Below, piece after piece: positions 51,268-61,900 of a stretch of DNA of 62,966 nt (the stretch's first letter is position 1; each line of letters begins with the position of its first letter). The stretch spans positions 1 through 62,966 of the forward strand of contig CAXPJI010000050.1 in assembly GCA_964217345.1 (NCBI GenBank). Reading direction: 5' to 3'. The DNA comes from UBA3478 sp964217345 (GTDB taxonomy: Bacteria > Bacteroidota > Bacteroidia > Flavobacteriales > Flavobacteriaceae). The notes under the pieces were generated by a model. That model ran no database searches. It was not told the DNA's origin and saw only the letters and a list, made by a program, of their open reading frames with translations. The translations under genes were made by a program, and so were the position numbers.

Positions 51268-51540
51268 TTAGTCTCCTAAACTGTTGATTTGATCGGCAAT
51301 TTCATTTGCCTTCTTTTCTAAATACTCATTAACCTTTTTAAAGTGATCCTTTTTCATTAGATTCTCCTTATTATTTACAAGGTCGATAAGCTCATCGTAA
51401 ACTTCAATACAGTTGTCGATGATTCGATTTCCTGCTTCAGAGTTGAGATTTTTTGTTTCAGACTCCCACTCATAAACTGCCTCGATGAGTTCGCCTAAAA
51501 CGTAGTTGATCTCTTTCTTTAAAGCTTTAATACTTGCCAT
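51268..51540 (-). CDS. Small helical protein, unknown function
   Basis: This 90-residue protein is predicted almost entirely helical and acidic, with heptad-like Leu, Ile and Val: LGELIEAVYEWESETKN, then IIDNCIEVYDELIDLVNN and FKKVNEYLEKKANEIADQIN. There is no signal peptide. The start ATG at 51540 is followed upstream by an AT-rich gap of about 107 bp that shows no consensus -7 element to my eye. Its coding-like composition and length support a real gene. I do not recognise it. Confidence 0.65.
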   Translation of the reverse strand: MASIKALKKEINYVLGELIEAVYEWESETKNLNSEAGNRIIDNCIEVYDELIDLVNNKENLMKKDHFKKVNEYLEKKANEIADQINSLGD

Positions 51541-51647
51541 TATATTATACTAATTTCAAATCAAGTTAATTAAAAAAGTTAAACAAAAAACACTTGGTTT
51601 ATCTTTTTTGAAAAAAGGTTAAACGAATAATTAGAAGGTTACAAATT

Positions 51648-52058
51648 CTAGTTGCCCGAATAAGTCACAAAGTTTCTAGGAGTCTCATATAGAACTACTT
51701 CGATATCCTTATCCGCCTCAATGTGTGGTCTAAGTTTATGGTAAATTACAACAGCAATATTCTCTGCGGTAGGATTCATTTCTTTGAATTCAGGTACCTC
51801 AAGATTTAAATTCTTATGATCAAATGCGTTTTCAACCTCAGATTTGATTAAATCCTTGAGCACTTTCATATCCATAACGTAACCCGTTATGGGATCAATT
51901 TCGCCGGTAACGCTAACAATCAATTCATAATTGTGTCCATGGTAATTGGGGTTATTACATAAACCAAACACCTCTTGATTTTTATCAAATGACCATTCAG
52001 CACGATACAAACGGTGTGCTGCATTAAAATGGGCTTGTCTACTTACTTTAACTCTCAT
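51648..52058 (-). CDS. queD: 6-pyruvoyl/6-carboxy-tetrahydropterin synthase family (QueD type)
   Basis: This 136-residue enzyme converts dihydroneopterin triphosphate in the queuosine or biopterin branch. Zinc His residues are FNAAHRLY and YHGHNYEL, with the catalytic Cys in FGLCNNPNYHGHNY and the His and Glu further on in AFDHKNLN and VLYETPRN. In this genome, tgt at 11643 favours the queuosine (QueD) role; the CNNPN form is also that of pyruvoyl-tetrahydropterin synthases, so PTPS remains possible. It overlaps idi by 4 bp, an unusual pairing. Confidence 0.9.
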   Translation of the reverse strand: MRVKVSRQAHFNAAHRLYRAEWSFDKNQEVFGLCNNPNYHGHNYELIVSVTGEIDPITGYVMDMKVLKDLIKSEVENAFDHKNLNLEVPEFKEMNPTAENIAVVIYHKLRPHIEADKDIEVVLYETPRNFVTYSGN

Positions 52059-52579
52059 GATTGTTTGGTTAAAAATTCTACGAAACGATCAAAAATGATC
52101 TTGAACCAGGCGGTGTAATCTTGAGGATGATCCTTCATGTCTTGTTGAAGCACCTCCATATTAATCCATTTCCAAGAAGCTACCTCTTCAAGATTAATGG
52201 TAGGCTCACCATTATAATAGCCCACCATCACATGGTCTAGTTCATGTTCAGTGAGGCCATTATCGAATTCTGCTTTGTACACAAAATAAAACTTCTCATC
52301 TAGATCGACCTCAAAGCCCATTTCCTCTCTTAGTCTTCGCTTTCCGGCCTCAATATTAGATTCCCTTTGTCGCTGATGACTGCAGCAAGTATTAGTCCAA
52401 AGAAGTGGCGAATGATATTTATGCGCAGCACGTTGTTGAAGCATGAGCTCTCCACGATCATTAAAGATAAAAACAGAGAAAGCACGATGAAGAATCGCCT
52501 TCTCGTGAGCCTCCATTTTTTCCATGGTACCTAATTCACGGTCGGCAGTGTCCACCAATATTACATATTCCTTTTTCAT
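52055..52579 (-). CDS. idi: Isopentenyl-diphosphate delta-isomerase (type I)
   Basis: This 174-residue Nudix-fold enzyme interconverts IPP and DMAPP. The active-site Cys lies in LLWTNTCCSHQRQRES and the metal Glu residues in RLREEMGFEVD and ELDHVMVGYYNGEP. It supplies precursors for carotenoids, quinones and undecaprenol, so it serves the crt operon of this window indirectly, although it is 28 kb away. It overlaps queD by 4 bp. The upstream gap to prfC (88 bp) is divergent. Confidence 0.95.
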   Translation of the reverse strand: MKKEYVILVDTADRELGTMEKMEAHEKAILHRAFSVFIFNDRGELMLQQRAAHKYHSPLLWTNTCCSHQRQRESNIEAGKRRLREEMGFEVDLDEKFYFVYKAEFDNGLTEHELDHVMVGYYNGEPTINLEEVASWKWINMEVLQQDMKDHPQDYTAWFKIIFDRFVEFLTKQS

Positions 52580-52667
52580 TTTATAAAATTACTCAATTCT
52601 TATTCGCTAGCCACGAAATGACCAAACTGAAAATATGGCTATTTTTGCGGTCTTATTGCTTATTATG

Positions 52668-54254
52668 TCTATCGCGAAAGAAATCAATAAACGTAGAACG
52701 TTCGGAATCATCTCCCATCCAGATGCTGGTAAAACCACTTTGACTGAAAAACTTCTTTTATTCGGAGGAGCGATTCAAGAGGCTGGAGCTGTAAAAAATA
52801 ATAAGATCAAGAAAACCGCGACCAGTGACTTTATGGAAATTGAGCGCCAAAGAGGGATCTCCGTAGCCACTTCAGTTCTTGCTTTTGAATACCGCGATAA
52901 AAAGATCAATATTCTCGACACACCTGGTCACAAAGACTTCGCAGAAGACACCTACCGCACCCTAACAGCGGTAGATAGCGTAATCGTAGTAATCGATGTG
53001 GCAAAAGGAGTCGAGGAACAAACTGAAAAACTGGTTTCAGTTTGTAGAATGAGAAATATCCCTATGATTGTGTTCATTAACAAACTCGATCGCGAAGGTA
53101 AAGACGCATTCGATCTTTTAGATGAGGTTGAACAAAAACTAGGTCTTGCAGTTACACCCTTGAGTTTCCCAATCGGCATGGGATACGATTTCAAAGGAAT
53201 CTACAATCTCTATGAAAAAAATGTCAATCTATTTGATGGGAGCAATAAAACTCATGTATCTAAAACGACTGCAATAAACGATGTTCAAAGTGAACAACTT
53301 TACAAGTTGGTAGGATCGAATGCTGCAGATACGCTAAGAGAAAATCTAGAACTCGTCGAGGGGGTATATCCAAGTTTTAATCGTGATGAATATTTAGCCG
53401 GAACTCAACAACCCGTTTTTTTCGGTTCAGCATTAAACAACTTCGGAGTTAGAGAATTACTTGACTGTTTTATAGATATCGCTCCAACCCCACGTCCAAA
53501 GGCGGCCGAGGAAAGAGTCGTAAAACCTGAAGAAGAAGAGTTTAGCGGATTCGTATTTAAGATTCATGCCAACATGGATCCGAAACACAGAGACCGTTTG
53601 GCATTTATTAAAATCGTTTCAGGAACCTTTGAGCGTAATAAACCTTACTTACACGTTAGACATCAGAAAAAACTAAAATTCTCCAGTCCAAATACCTTCT
53701 TCGCTGAGCGCAAAGAAATCGTTGACATATCTTATCCTGGAGACATCGTAGGTCTACATGATACTGGGAATTTTAAAATCGGTGACACCCTTACTTCTGG
53801 AGAAAATTTGAATTATCGAGGTATTCCAAGCTTCTCACCAGAACACTTTAGATACATTAATAACGCAGACCCAATGAAAGCAAAACAACTATTCAAAGGG
53901 ATTGATCAATTAATGGATGAAGGGGTAGCTCAGTTATTTACCCTAGATATTAACGGAAGAAAAATTATTGGTACCGTGGGTGCACTTCAGTACGAGGTCA
54001 TCCAATATCGTTTAGAACACGAATATGGAGCGAAGTGTACCTATGAAAACTTCCCCATTCACAAAGCTTGCTGGGTAGATACAGACAATCCAAACAGCGA
54101 AGAGTTTAAAGACTTTAAACGAGTAAAACAGAAATTCCTAGCAAGAGACAAGTCGAATCAACTAGTGTTTCTTGCTGACTCAGCCTTTTCCCTTCAAATG
54201 GCCGAACAGAAATACCCAAGTATTCGATTCCACCTCACTTCAGAGTTTAAATAA
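52668..54254 (+). CDS. prfC: Peptide chain release factor 3
   Basis: This 528-residue translational GTPase recycles RF1 and RF2 from the ribosome. G motifs are GIISHPDAGKTTLTEKL, ERQRGISVATSV, DTPGHKDFAEDTYRTLTAVD and FINKLDREG; the RF3-specific domains II and III follow. Start ATG 52668 is used, because TATTTTTG at 52640-52647 is a probable -7 element and the frame's earlier ATG at 52635 lies upstream of it. Distinguished from EF-G by the shorter length and RF3 C-terminal domain. A terminator overlaps the stop. Confidence 0.95.
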   Translation, partial: SIAKEINKRRTFGIISHPDAGKTTLTEKLLLFGGAIQEAGAVKNNKIKKTATSDFMEIERQRGISVATSVLAFEYRDKKINILDTPGHKDFAEDTYRTLTAVDSVIVVIDVAKGVEEQTEKLVSVCRMRNIPMIVFINKLDREGKDAFDLLDEVEQKLGLAVTPLSFPIGMGYDFKGIYNLYEKNVNLFDGSNKTHVSKTTAINDVQSEQLYKLVGSNAADTLRENLELVEGVYPSFNRDEYLAGTQQPVFFGSALNNFGVRELLDCFIDIAPTPRPKAAEERVVKPEEEEFSGFVFKIHANMDPKHRDRLAFIKIVSGTFERNKPYLHVRHQKKLKFSSPNTFFAERKEIVDISYPGDIVGLHDTGNFKIGDTLTSGENLNYRGIPSFSPEHFRYINNADPMKAKQLFKGIDQLMDEGVAQLFTLDINGRKIIGTVGALQYEVIQYRLEHEYGAKCTYENFPIHKACWVDTDNPNSEEFKDFKRVKQKFLARDKSNQLVFLADSAFSLQMAEQKYPSIRFHLTSEFK

Positions 54255-54282
54255 AAAAAGCGCCGTTCACGGCGCCTTTTTT
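54253..54282. terminator. Terminator between prfC and the convergent DUF3467 gene
   Basis: GCGCCG pairs with CGGCGC across TTCA, with A7 before and T6 after. It can serve both strands and overlaps both stop codons. Confidence 0.88.
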
Positions 54283-54583
54283 ATGCTTCTCCCATTTTAC
54301 CGAAATTGATCGGGATCGTGGGTTGTTGATATTCCTTGATCTCTCCGTGTGCAGCTTCAAAGTTGGCAATATTGTTTTGCAACGCCTTCACTAACTTCTT
54401 AGCATGTTCGGGAGTAAGGATAACACGACTCTTAACTTTAGCCTTTGGAGTAGCAGGCATAATACTTACAAAATCTACAACAAACTCTGATGCAGAGTGG
54501 TTGATAACCGCCAAGTTAGAATAAATCCCCTCAGCGGTTTTTTCATCGATTTCTACGTTTATGCTCTGATCCTTCTCTGACAT
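54281..54583 (-). CDS. DUF3467 small protein
   Basis: This 100-residue protein matches DUF3467: EGIYSNLAVINHSASEFVVD, then FVSIMPATPKAKVKSRVILT, and AKKLVKALQNNIANFEAAHG. Bacteroidota keep this gene right behind rpoC. It is 4 bp after the rpoC stop and so probably part of the rpoB-rpoC transcript. Function is unknown; its constant linkage hints at transcription. Confidence 0.88.
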   Translation of the reverse strand: MSEKDQSINVEIDEKTAEGIYSNLAVINHSASEFVVDFVSIMPATPKAKVKSRVILTPEHAKKLVKALQNNIANFEAAHGEIKEYQQPTIPINFGKMGEA

Positions 54584-54587
54584 GAGC

Positions 54588-57500
54588 TTAGATATTTATC
54601 GCGTCTTCGTCTACTAGGGTCAGAGCAGCTTGGCTAGCTTCATACTCATCTTTTGAACCTACGATGATATGATCGTAGTCTCTAAGACCAGTACCTGCAG
54701 GGATCTTGTGACCAACGATCACATTTTCCTTAAGACCTTCTAGTCCGTCTACTTTACCATTAACCGCAGCTTCGTTAAGAACCTTAGTCGTTTCTTGGAA
54801 CGATGCAGCTGAGATGAATGATTTGGTCTGTAGCGAAGCTCTAGTAATACCTTGAAGGATTGGAGTAGCCGTAGCTGCAATCGCCTCACGGGCACTTACT
54901 AAGGTCTTATCTTGACGCTTAAGTAGAGAGTTTTCATCTCTAAGTTGACGTACGGTAACAAGCTGACCTGCTTTAAGATTTTCAGATTCACCAGCATCTT
55001 CAACTACCTTCATACCGAAAATAGCATCGTTTTCTTTGATGAATTCATCCTTGTGTACTAACTGTCCTTCAAGGAATAGCGTATCTCCAGCATCAACGAT
55101 TTCTACTTTACGCATCATCTGGCGAACAACTACCTCAAAGTGCTTATCGTTAATCTTAACCCCTTGAAGTCGGTAAACCTCTTGGATTTCATTAACTAAG
55201 TACTGCTGAACTGCCGATGGTCCTTTAATCGAAAGAATATCATTCGGAGTGATTGAACCATCAGATAGTGGCATGCCCGCTTTAACGAAGTCATTCTCTT
55301 GAACAAGGATTTGGTTCGATAACTTAATTAAGTATTTACGAACATCACCAAGCTTAGACTCTACAATAATCTCACGGTTACCACGCTTAATTTTACCAAA
55401 GGATACTACACCGTCAATTTCAGATACAACTGCAGGGTTTGAAGGATTTCTTGCCTCGAATAACTCGGTTACTCTTGGTAGACCTCCCGTAATATCTCCA
55501 GCTTTAGCCGATTTACGTGGAATCTTAACTAGGATCTTACCCTCCTTAATTAAATCACCTTCGTTTACTATAAGGTGAGAACCAACCGGTAGGTTGTATG
55601 ATCTAAGTACGTTTCCTTTCTTATCGTTGATAAGGAGTGTAGGGATTAATTTCTTGTTTCTTGACTCAGAAATAACTTTTTCTTGGAAACCAGTCTGTTC
55701 GTCGATTTCTACCTGATAGGTTACCCCTTGCTCAATATTTTCGAAGGCAACGGTACCTGTAAATTCAGAAATAATTACACCGTTGTAAGGATCCCATTGG
55801 CAAAGAACATCACCCTTCTTAATCTTAGCTCCATTCTCTACAAATACTTGAGAACCGTAAGGTAGGTTATGTGTACTTAATACAGCACCCGTTTTAGGTT
55901 CAACAAGTTTGAATTCAGCGGTTCTAGAAATAATGATATTAGCCTTCTCACCTTCAGCGTTTTCACCTTGAACGACACGTAAGTCCTCAATCTCAGCAAC
56001 CCCGTCGAACTTAGCGATCAACTGGCTTTCTTCAGATACGTTACCTGCGATACCCCCTACGTGGAAGGTACGAAGGGTAAGCTGTGTACCAGGCTCTCCA
56101 ATCGATTGAGCAGCAACAACCCCTACTGATTCACCTTTTTGAACCGGCTTGTTCGTTGCTAGGTTTCTACCGTAACATTTCTCACAAATACCTTTCTCAG
56201 CCTCACAAGTAAGTGCAGATCTAACTTCTACGCGATCGATGGCAGTAGCGTTAATTTTCTGTACTTCTGAAGCCTCGATATATCCGCCTGCTTCAACGAT
56301 TACGTCTCCTGTTAAAGGATCAACGATGTCGTTTAGGGCAACACGTCCAAGAATACGTTCTCCAAGAGTTTCAACGATTTCTTCGTTTTTCTTTAAGGCC
56401 TCAACCTCAACACCTCTTAGCGTACCACAATCCTGGGTAGTAATGATTACATCTTGAGCAACGTCAACGAGTCGACGAGTAAGGTATCCAGCATCCGCAG
56501 TTTTAAGTGCAGTATCCGCAAGACCTTTACGAGCACCGTGCGTTGAAATAAAGTACTCAAGAATTGAAAGTCCTTCTTTAAAGTTTGAAAGAATTGGGTT
56601 TTCAATGATCTCACCACCACCAGCAGTAGATTTTTTAGGCTTAGCCATAAGACCACGCATACCGGTTAACTGACGAATCTGTTCTTTAGATCCACGAGCA
56701 CCAGAATCAAGCATCATGTATACCGAGTTAAATCCTTGCTGATCTTCTCGGATACGCTTCATGGCAAGTTCAGTAAGCATCGCGTTGGTAGACGTCCAAA
56801 CATCAATCACCTGATTGTAACGCTCGTTATTAGTGATCAATCCCATGTTATAGTTACCCATGATACCATCTACTTGAGCATTTGCCTCTTCGATCATCTT
56901 TGTTTTTTCAGCAGGGATAATAATATCACCTAAGCTGAAAGAAAGACCACCTTTGAAAGCGAACTCATAACCCATCTGCTTGATACGATCTAAGAACTCA
57001 GCAGTTCTAGGAACATCAGTTACTTCAAGGATACGTCCGATAATATCACGAAGCGCTTTCTTGTTCAATACTTGATTGATGAAACCAGCTTCTTCAGGAA
57101 CTACATTATTAAATAATACACGCCCTACAGTAGTTTCAATGATTTGAGGTACTAACTCACCTGCCTCATTGAAATCCTTAACGCGGATTTTAATTGCAGC
57201 ATTAAGATTTACTCTTTTCTCATTGAAAGCGATAACTACCTCTTCAGGAGAATAGAAGGTTAACCCTTCACCTTGAACAGGAACTTCTGGGGTAGAACGT
57301 CTTTCTTTAGTCATATAGTACAGACCCAGTACCATGTCCTGAGAAGGTACGGTAATTGGTGAACCATTGGCAGGGTTCAGGATATTCTGAGAAGCCAACA
57401 TTAATAGTTGTGCCTCTAGAATCGCTTCTGGACCTAATGGTAAGTGAACCGCCATCTGATCCCCATCAAAGTCAGCGTTAAATGCCGTACATGCAAGTGG

Positions 57501-58898
57501 GTGAAGACGAATTGCTTTACCTTCAATCAATTTAGGTTGGAAAGCCTGAATACCTAAACGGTGAAGTGTGGGGGCACGGTTAAGAAGAACTGGGTGACCT
57601 TTGATCACGTTCTCTAAGATGTCCCAAACTACAGGTTCTTTCTTATCGATAATCTTCTTCGCTGATTTAACGGTTTTTACAATACCGCGCTCAATCAGTT
57701 TACGAATAATGAAAGGCTTGTATAGCTCGGCAGCCATATCTTTTGGTAAACCACACTCAAATAATTTTAAGTCTGGACCAACAACGATTACCGAACGAGC
57801 TGAATAATCTACACGCTTACCTAATAAGTTTTGACGAAAACGACCTTGCTTACCTTTCAATGAATCAGAAAGTGATTTAAGCGGACGATTTGATTCTGTC
57901 TTAACCGCAGAAGCCTTACGTGTGTTATCGAATAATGAATCCACAGCCTCTTGAAGCATACGTTTCTCGTTTCTTAAGATTACTTCAGGAGCTTTAATCT
58001 CGATAAGTCTCTTAAGACGGTTGTTACGAATAATTACTCGTCTATATAAATCATTTAAATCTGAGGTTGCAAAACGACCTCCATCTAGTGGTACAAGCGG
58101 ACGTAATTCTGGTGGAATTACAGGAACCACTTTCATGATCATCCACTCAGGCTTATTCTCACGATTAGCCTGAGACTCACGGAAAGACTCGACAACCTGT
58201 AGACGCTTTAACGCCTCCGTTTTACGTTGCTTAGAAGTCTCGGTGTTTGCCTTATGACGTAATTCATAAGACAAGGTCTCTAGATCAATACGTTGAAGTA
58301 ATTGGATCAAACATTCGGCACCCATTTTAGCGATGAATTTGTTTGGATCTGAATCTTCTAGATATTGGTTCTCTTGAGGAAGTTCATCAATAATATTTAG
58401 GTATTCTTCTTCAGTTAAGAAGTCTAGCATTTGAAGATCTTCACCTTCAGGACCTTTTGCAATACCTGGTTGAATAACTACATAACGTTCGTAGTAGATG
58501 ATCATGTCAAGTTTCTTCGACGGAAGTCCAAGAAGGTAACCTAACTTGTTTGGTAACGAACGGAAGTACCAAATATGAGCAACAGGGACTACTAGTGAAA
58601 TGTGTCCAACGCGATCACGACGAACTTTCTTCTCCGTAACCTCAACACCACATCGATCACAAACGATACCGCGGTAACGGATACGCTTATATTTACCACA
58701 AGCACACTCGTAATCCTTTACAGGACCGAAGATACGCTCACAAAAGAGACCATCTCTTTCAGGCTTGTGTGTACGGTAATTGATGGTTTCAGGCTTCAAC
58801 ACCTCTCCTCGCGATGCTGCAAGGATAGATTCTGGAGAAGCAAGACCAATCGAAATCTTATTAAATCTTTGCTCAGTTGTATCGTTAACTCTGGCCAT
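54588..58898 (-). CDS. rpoC: RNA polymerase subunit beta-prime
   Basis: This 1436-residue catalytic subunit has the N-terminal zinc site (CACGKYKRIRYRGIVCDRCG), the catalytic Mg loop NADFDGDQMAVHLPL, the trigger loop and bridge helix region (SGARGSKEQIRQLTGMRGLM), and the second zinc site with CGTLRGVEVE and CEKCYGRNL. No large domain insertion was noticed. Gap of 35 bp from rpoB upstream and 4 bp to DUF3467 downstream. Length is normal for the phylum. Confidence 0.98.
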   Translation of the reverse strand: MARVNDTTEQRFNKISIGLASPESILAASRGEVLKPETINYRTHKPERDGLFCERIFGPVKDYECACGKYKRIRYRGIVCDRCGVEVTEKKVRRDRVGHISLVVPVAHIWYFRSLPNKLGYLLGLPSKKLDMIIYYERYVVIQPGIAKGPEGEDLQMLDFLTEEEYLNIIDELPQENQYLEDSDPNKFIAKMGAECLIQLLQRIDLETLSYELRHKANTETSKQRKTEALKRLQVVESFRESQANRENKPEWMIMKVVPVIPPELRPLVPLDGGRFATSDLNDLYRRVIIRNNRLKRLIEIKAPEVILRNEKRMLQEAVDSLFDNTRKASAVKTESNRPLKSLSDSLKGKQGRFRQNLLGKRVDYSARSVIVVGPDLKLFECGLPKDMAAELYKPFIIRKLIERGIVKTVKSAKKIIDKKEPVVWDILENVIKGHPVLLNRAPTLHRLGIQAFQPKLIEGKAIRLHPLACTAFNADFDGDQMAVHLPLGPEAILEAQLLMLASQNILNPANGSPITVPSQDMVLGLYYMTKERRSTPEVPVQGEGLTFYSPEEVVIAFNEKRVNLNAAIKIRVKDFNEAGELVPQIIETTVGRVLFNNVVPEEAGFINQVLNKKALRDIIGRILEVTDVPRTAEFLDRIKQMGYEFAFKGGLSFSLGDIIIPAEKTKMIEEANAQVDGIMGNYNMGLITNNERYNQVIDVWTSTNAMLTELAMKRIREDQQGFNSVYMMLDSGARGSKEQIRQLTGMRGLMAKPKKSTAGGGEIIENPILSNFKEGLSILEYFISTHGARKGLADTALKTADAGYLTRRLVDVAQDVIITTQDCGTLRGVEVEALKKNEEIVETLGERILGRVALNDIVDPLTGDVIVEAGGYIEASEVQKINATAIDRVEVRSALTCEAEKGICEKCYGRNLATNKPVQKGESVGVVAAQSIGEPGTQLTLRTFHVGGIAGNVSEESQLIAKFDGVAEIEDLRVVQGENAEGEKANIIISRTAEFKLVEPKTGAVLSTHNLPYGSQVFVENGAKIKKGDVLCQWDPYNGVIISEFTGTVAFENIEQGVTYQVEIDEQTGFQEKVISESRNKKLIPTLLINDKKGNVLRSYNLPVGSHLIVNEGDLIKEGKILVKIPRKSAKAGDITGGLPRVTELFEARNPSNPAVVSEIDGVVSFGKIKRGNREIIVESKLGDVRKYLIKLSNQILVQENDFVKAGMPLSDGSITPNDILSIKGPSAVQQYLVNEIQEVYRLQGVKINDKHFEVVVRQMMRKVEIVDAGDTLFLEGQLVHKDEFIKENDAIFGMKVVEDAGESENLKAGQLVTVRQLRDENSLLKRQDKTLVSAREAIAATATPILQGITRASLQTKSFISAASFQETTKVLNEAAVNGKVDGLEGLKENVIVGHKIPAGTGLRDYDHIIVGSKDEYEASQAALTLVDEDAINI

Positions 58899-58933
58899 AA
58901 TAACGTAAAGCTTTGTTTAATTAATGTTTAGAA

Positions 58934-61900
58934 TTATTCTTCGAGACGAATGTCGAGTCCTAATCCTTTTAATTCGTGCATAAGAACGTTGAATGATTCA
59001 GGTAGACCAGGCTCTGGCATAGTCTCCCCTTTCACAATCGCCTCATAGGTCTTCGCACGACCTACTACGTCATCCGATTTAACGGTTAAGATTTCTCTTA
59101 GCGTAGAAGAAGCTCCATAAGCTTCAAGTGCCCACACCTCCATCTCACCGAAACGCTGACCTCCGAACTGTGCTTTACCACCAAGTGGTTGCTGAGTAAT
59201 CAGAGAATATGGTCCGATAGAACGTGCGTGCATCTTATCATCAACCATGTGGCCTAGTTTAAGCATGTAGATCACACCAACCGTTGCTGGTTGATCAAAA
59301 CGCTCTCCGGTTCCACCGTCAAATAAATAAGTGTGTCCGTATCTAGGAATACCGGCTTCATCAGTTAAAGCATTGATCTGGTCAATGTCCGCTCCGTCAA
59401 AAATTGGAGTAGCATATTTCTGACCTAATTTTTGACCTGCCCAACCAAGAACAGTTTCATAGATCTGACCAATGTTCATACGAGAAGGTACCCCAAGTGG
59501 GTTAAGCACGATATCTACAGGTGTACCGTCTTCGAGGAAAGGCATATCCTCGTCGCGAACAATACGTGCAACGATACCTTTGTTTCCGTGACGACCTGCC
59601 ATCTTATCACCTACTTTCAGCTTACGCTTCTTAGCAATATAAACTTTAGCAAGTTTCATGATACCTGCAGGTAACTCATCTCCAATAGAAATGGTAAACT
59701 TATCTCTTCTAAGATTACCTTGAAGATCGTTAAGCTTAATCTTGTAGTTGTGAAGTAGGTCTGCAATAAGCGCGTTTACAGGCTCATCAACCGTCCAGCT
59801 TCCGCCAACAAAGTGAGCGAAATCTTCAACTGCGTGAAGCATTTTAAGCGTATACTTCTTACCTTTTGGTAAAACCTCTTCACCTAAATCATTAAGAACT
59901 CCCTGAGAAGTCTTACCATTTACGATAGTGAATAATTTCTCTACCAAACGGTCTTTCAACTCCTGGAATTTAACTTCATACTCAAGTTCTAAAGCTTGGA
60001 TAGCGTCCTTTTCTTCTGAACGTTTACGCTTATCCTTAACGCTTCTCGCAAATAATTTCTTATCAATTACTACACCTCTAAGCGAAGGCGAAGCTTTTAA
60101 TGAAGCATCTTTTACATCTCCAGCCTTATCACCGAAGATCGCGCGAAGTAATTTTTCTTCTGGAGTTGGGTCAGATTCACCTTTAGGTGTAATCTTACCA
60201 ATTAGAATATCACCTGGCTTAACTTCTGCTCCGATACGAATCATTCCGTTTTCATCAAGGTCTTTAGTAGCCTCTTCAGAAACGTTAGGAATATCGTTGG
60301 TAAGTTCTTCAGCTCCTAGTTTGGTATCTCTAACTTCAAGAGTATACTCGTCTACGTGAATCGATGTAAAGATATCTTCACGAACTACACGCTCAGAGAT
60401 TACGATGGCATCCTCGAAGTTATAACCCTTCCAAGGCATGAAGGCAACCTTCATGTTTCTACCTAAAGCAAGTTCGCCTTTTTCAGTTGCGTAACCCTCA
60501 CAAAGTACTTGACCTTTTTCGACACGATCTCCACGAGATACAATCGGTTTAAGGTTAATACTCGAACCTTGGTTCGTCTTTCTGAATTTAATGAGGTTGT
60601 ACTCTTTCTCATCTTCATCAAAAGAAACTAAACGCTCTTCATCAGTCTTAGTATACTTGATAACGATACGCTCTGAGTCTACGTATTCAACAACACCGTC
60701 ACCCTCTGCATTAATAAGAACTCTTGAGTCTTTAGCAACTTGACGCTCTAAACCAGTTCCAACAATTGGAGATTCAGGACGTAAAAGTGGTACCGCCTGA
60801 CGCATCATGTTTGATCCCATCAGTGCACGGTTTGCATCATCGTGCTCAAGGAAAGGGATTAACGATGCTGAAATTGAAGCGATCTGGTTGGGTGCCACAT
60901 CCGTATAGTGAATTTCTTCTGGAGAAACTACAGGGAAATCACCCTCCATACGAGCAATTACTTTATCCGCTTCAATCGTTCCGTCGGCTTTCATCGGAAT
61001 ATTAGCCTGCGCGATTAAACGCTCTTCTTCTTCCTCGGCACTTAAATAAGTGAAACCAGATAAATCTACTTTTCCGTTTTCGACTTTACGATAAGGAGTC
61101 TCAAGGAATCCCATGGTATTCACCTTAGAGAATACCGACATCGATGAAATAAGACCGATGTTTGGACCTTCAGGAGTCTCAATCGGACATAATCTACCGT
61201 AATGAGTATAGTGAACGTCACGAACCTCGAAACCAGCACGCTCACGTGAAAGACCACCAGGCCCTAGAGCAGATAATCTACGCTTGTGAGTGATCTCAGC
61301 AAGTGGATTCGTTTGATCCATGAACTGAGAAAGCTGATTCGTTCCAAAGAACGAGTTGATCACCGATGAAAGCGTCTTCGCATTGATCAAATCAATAGGA
61401 GTAAACACTTCGTTGTCGCGAACATTCATTCGTTCTCTAATGGTTCGAGCCATACGAGCTAAACCAACGCCGAACTGTTGTGAAAGTTGTTCTCCAACGG
61501 TTCTTACACGACGGTTTGAAAGGTGATCGATATCATCAATCTCTGCCTTAGAGTTAATCAACTCGATCAGATACTTAATGATAGTAATAATATCTTCTTT
61601 AGTTAAGACTTGCTTATCCATCTCGATATCAAGACCTAACTTCTTGTTCATTCTATAACGACCTACTTCTCCAAGATTGTAACGTTGATCAGAGAAGAAT
61701 AGTTTATCGATAATACCACGAGCGGTTTCCTCATCTGGTGGCTCGGCATTTCTCAATTGACGATAAACATGCTCAACAGCTTCTTTTTCAGAGTTTGTTG
61801 GGTCTTTCTGTAGGGTATTGTGAATAATTGCGTATTCAGCTTGAGCGTTGTTTTCCTTGTGAAGAAGAATCGTTTTCACATCAGCCTCAATAATCATATC

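Noticed and set aside
59928..60359. 143-codon open frame opposite rpoB
   Set aside because: Antisense shadow of a highly conserved gene; low-complexity Ser-rich translation without motifs.
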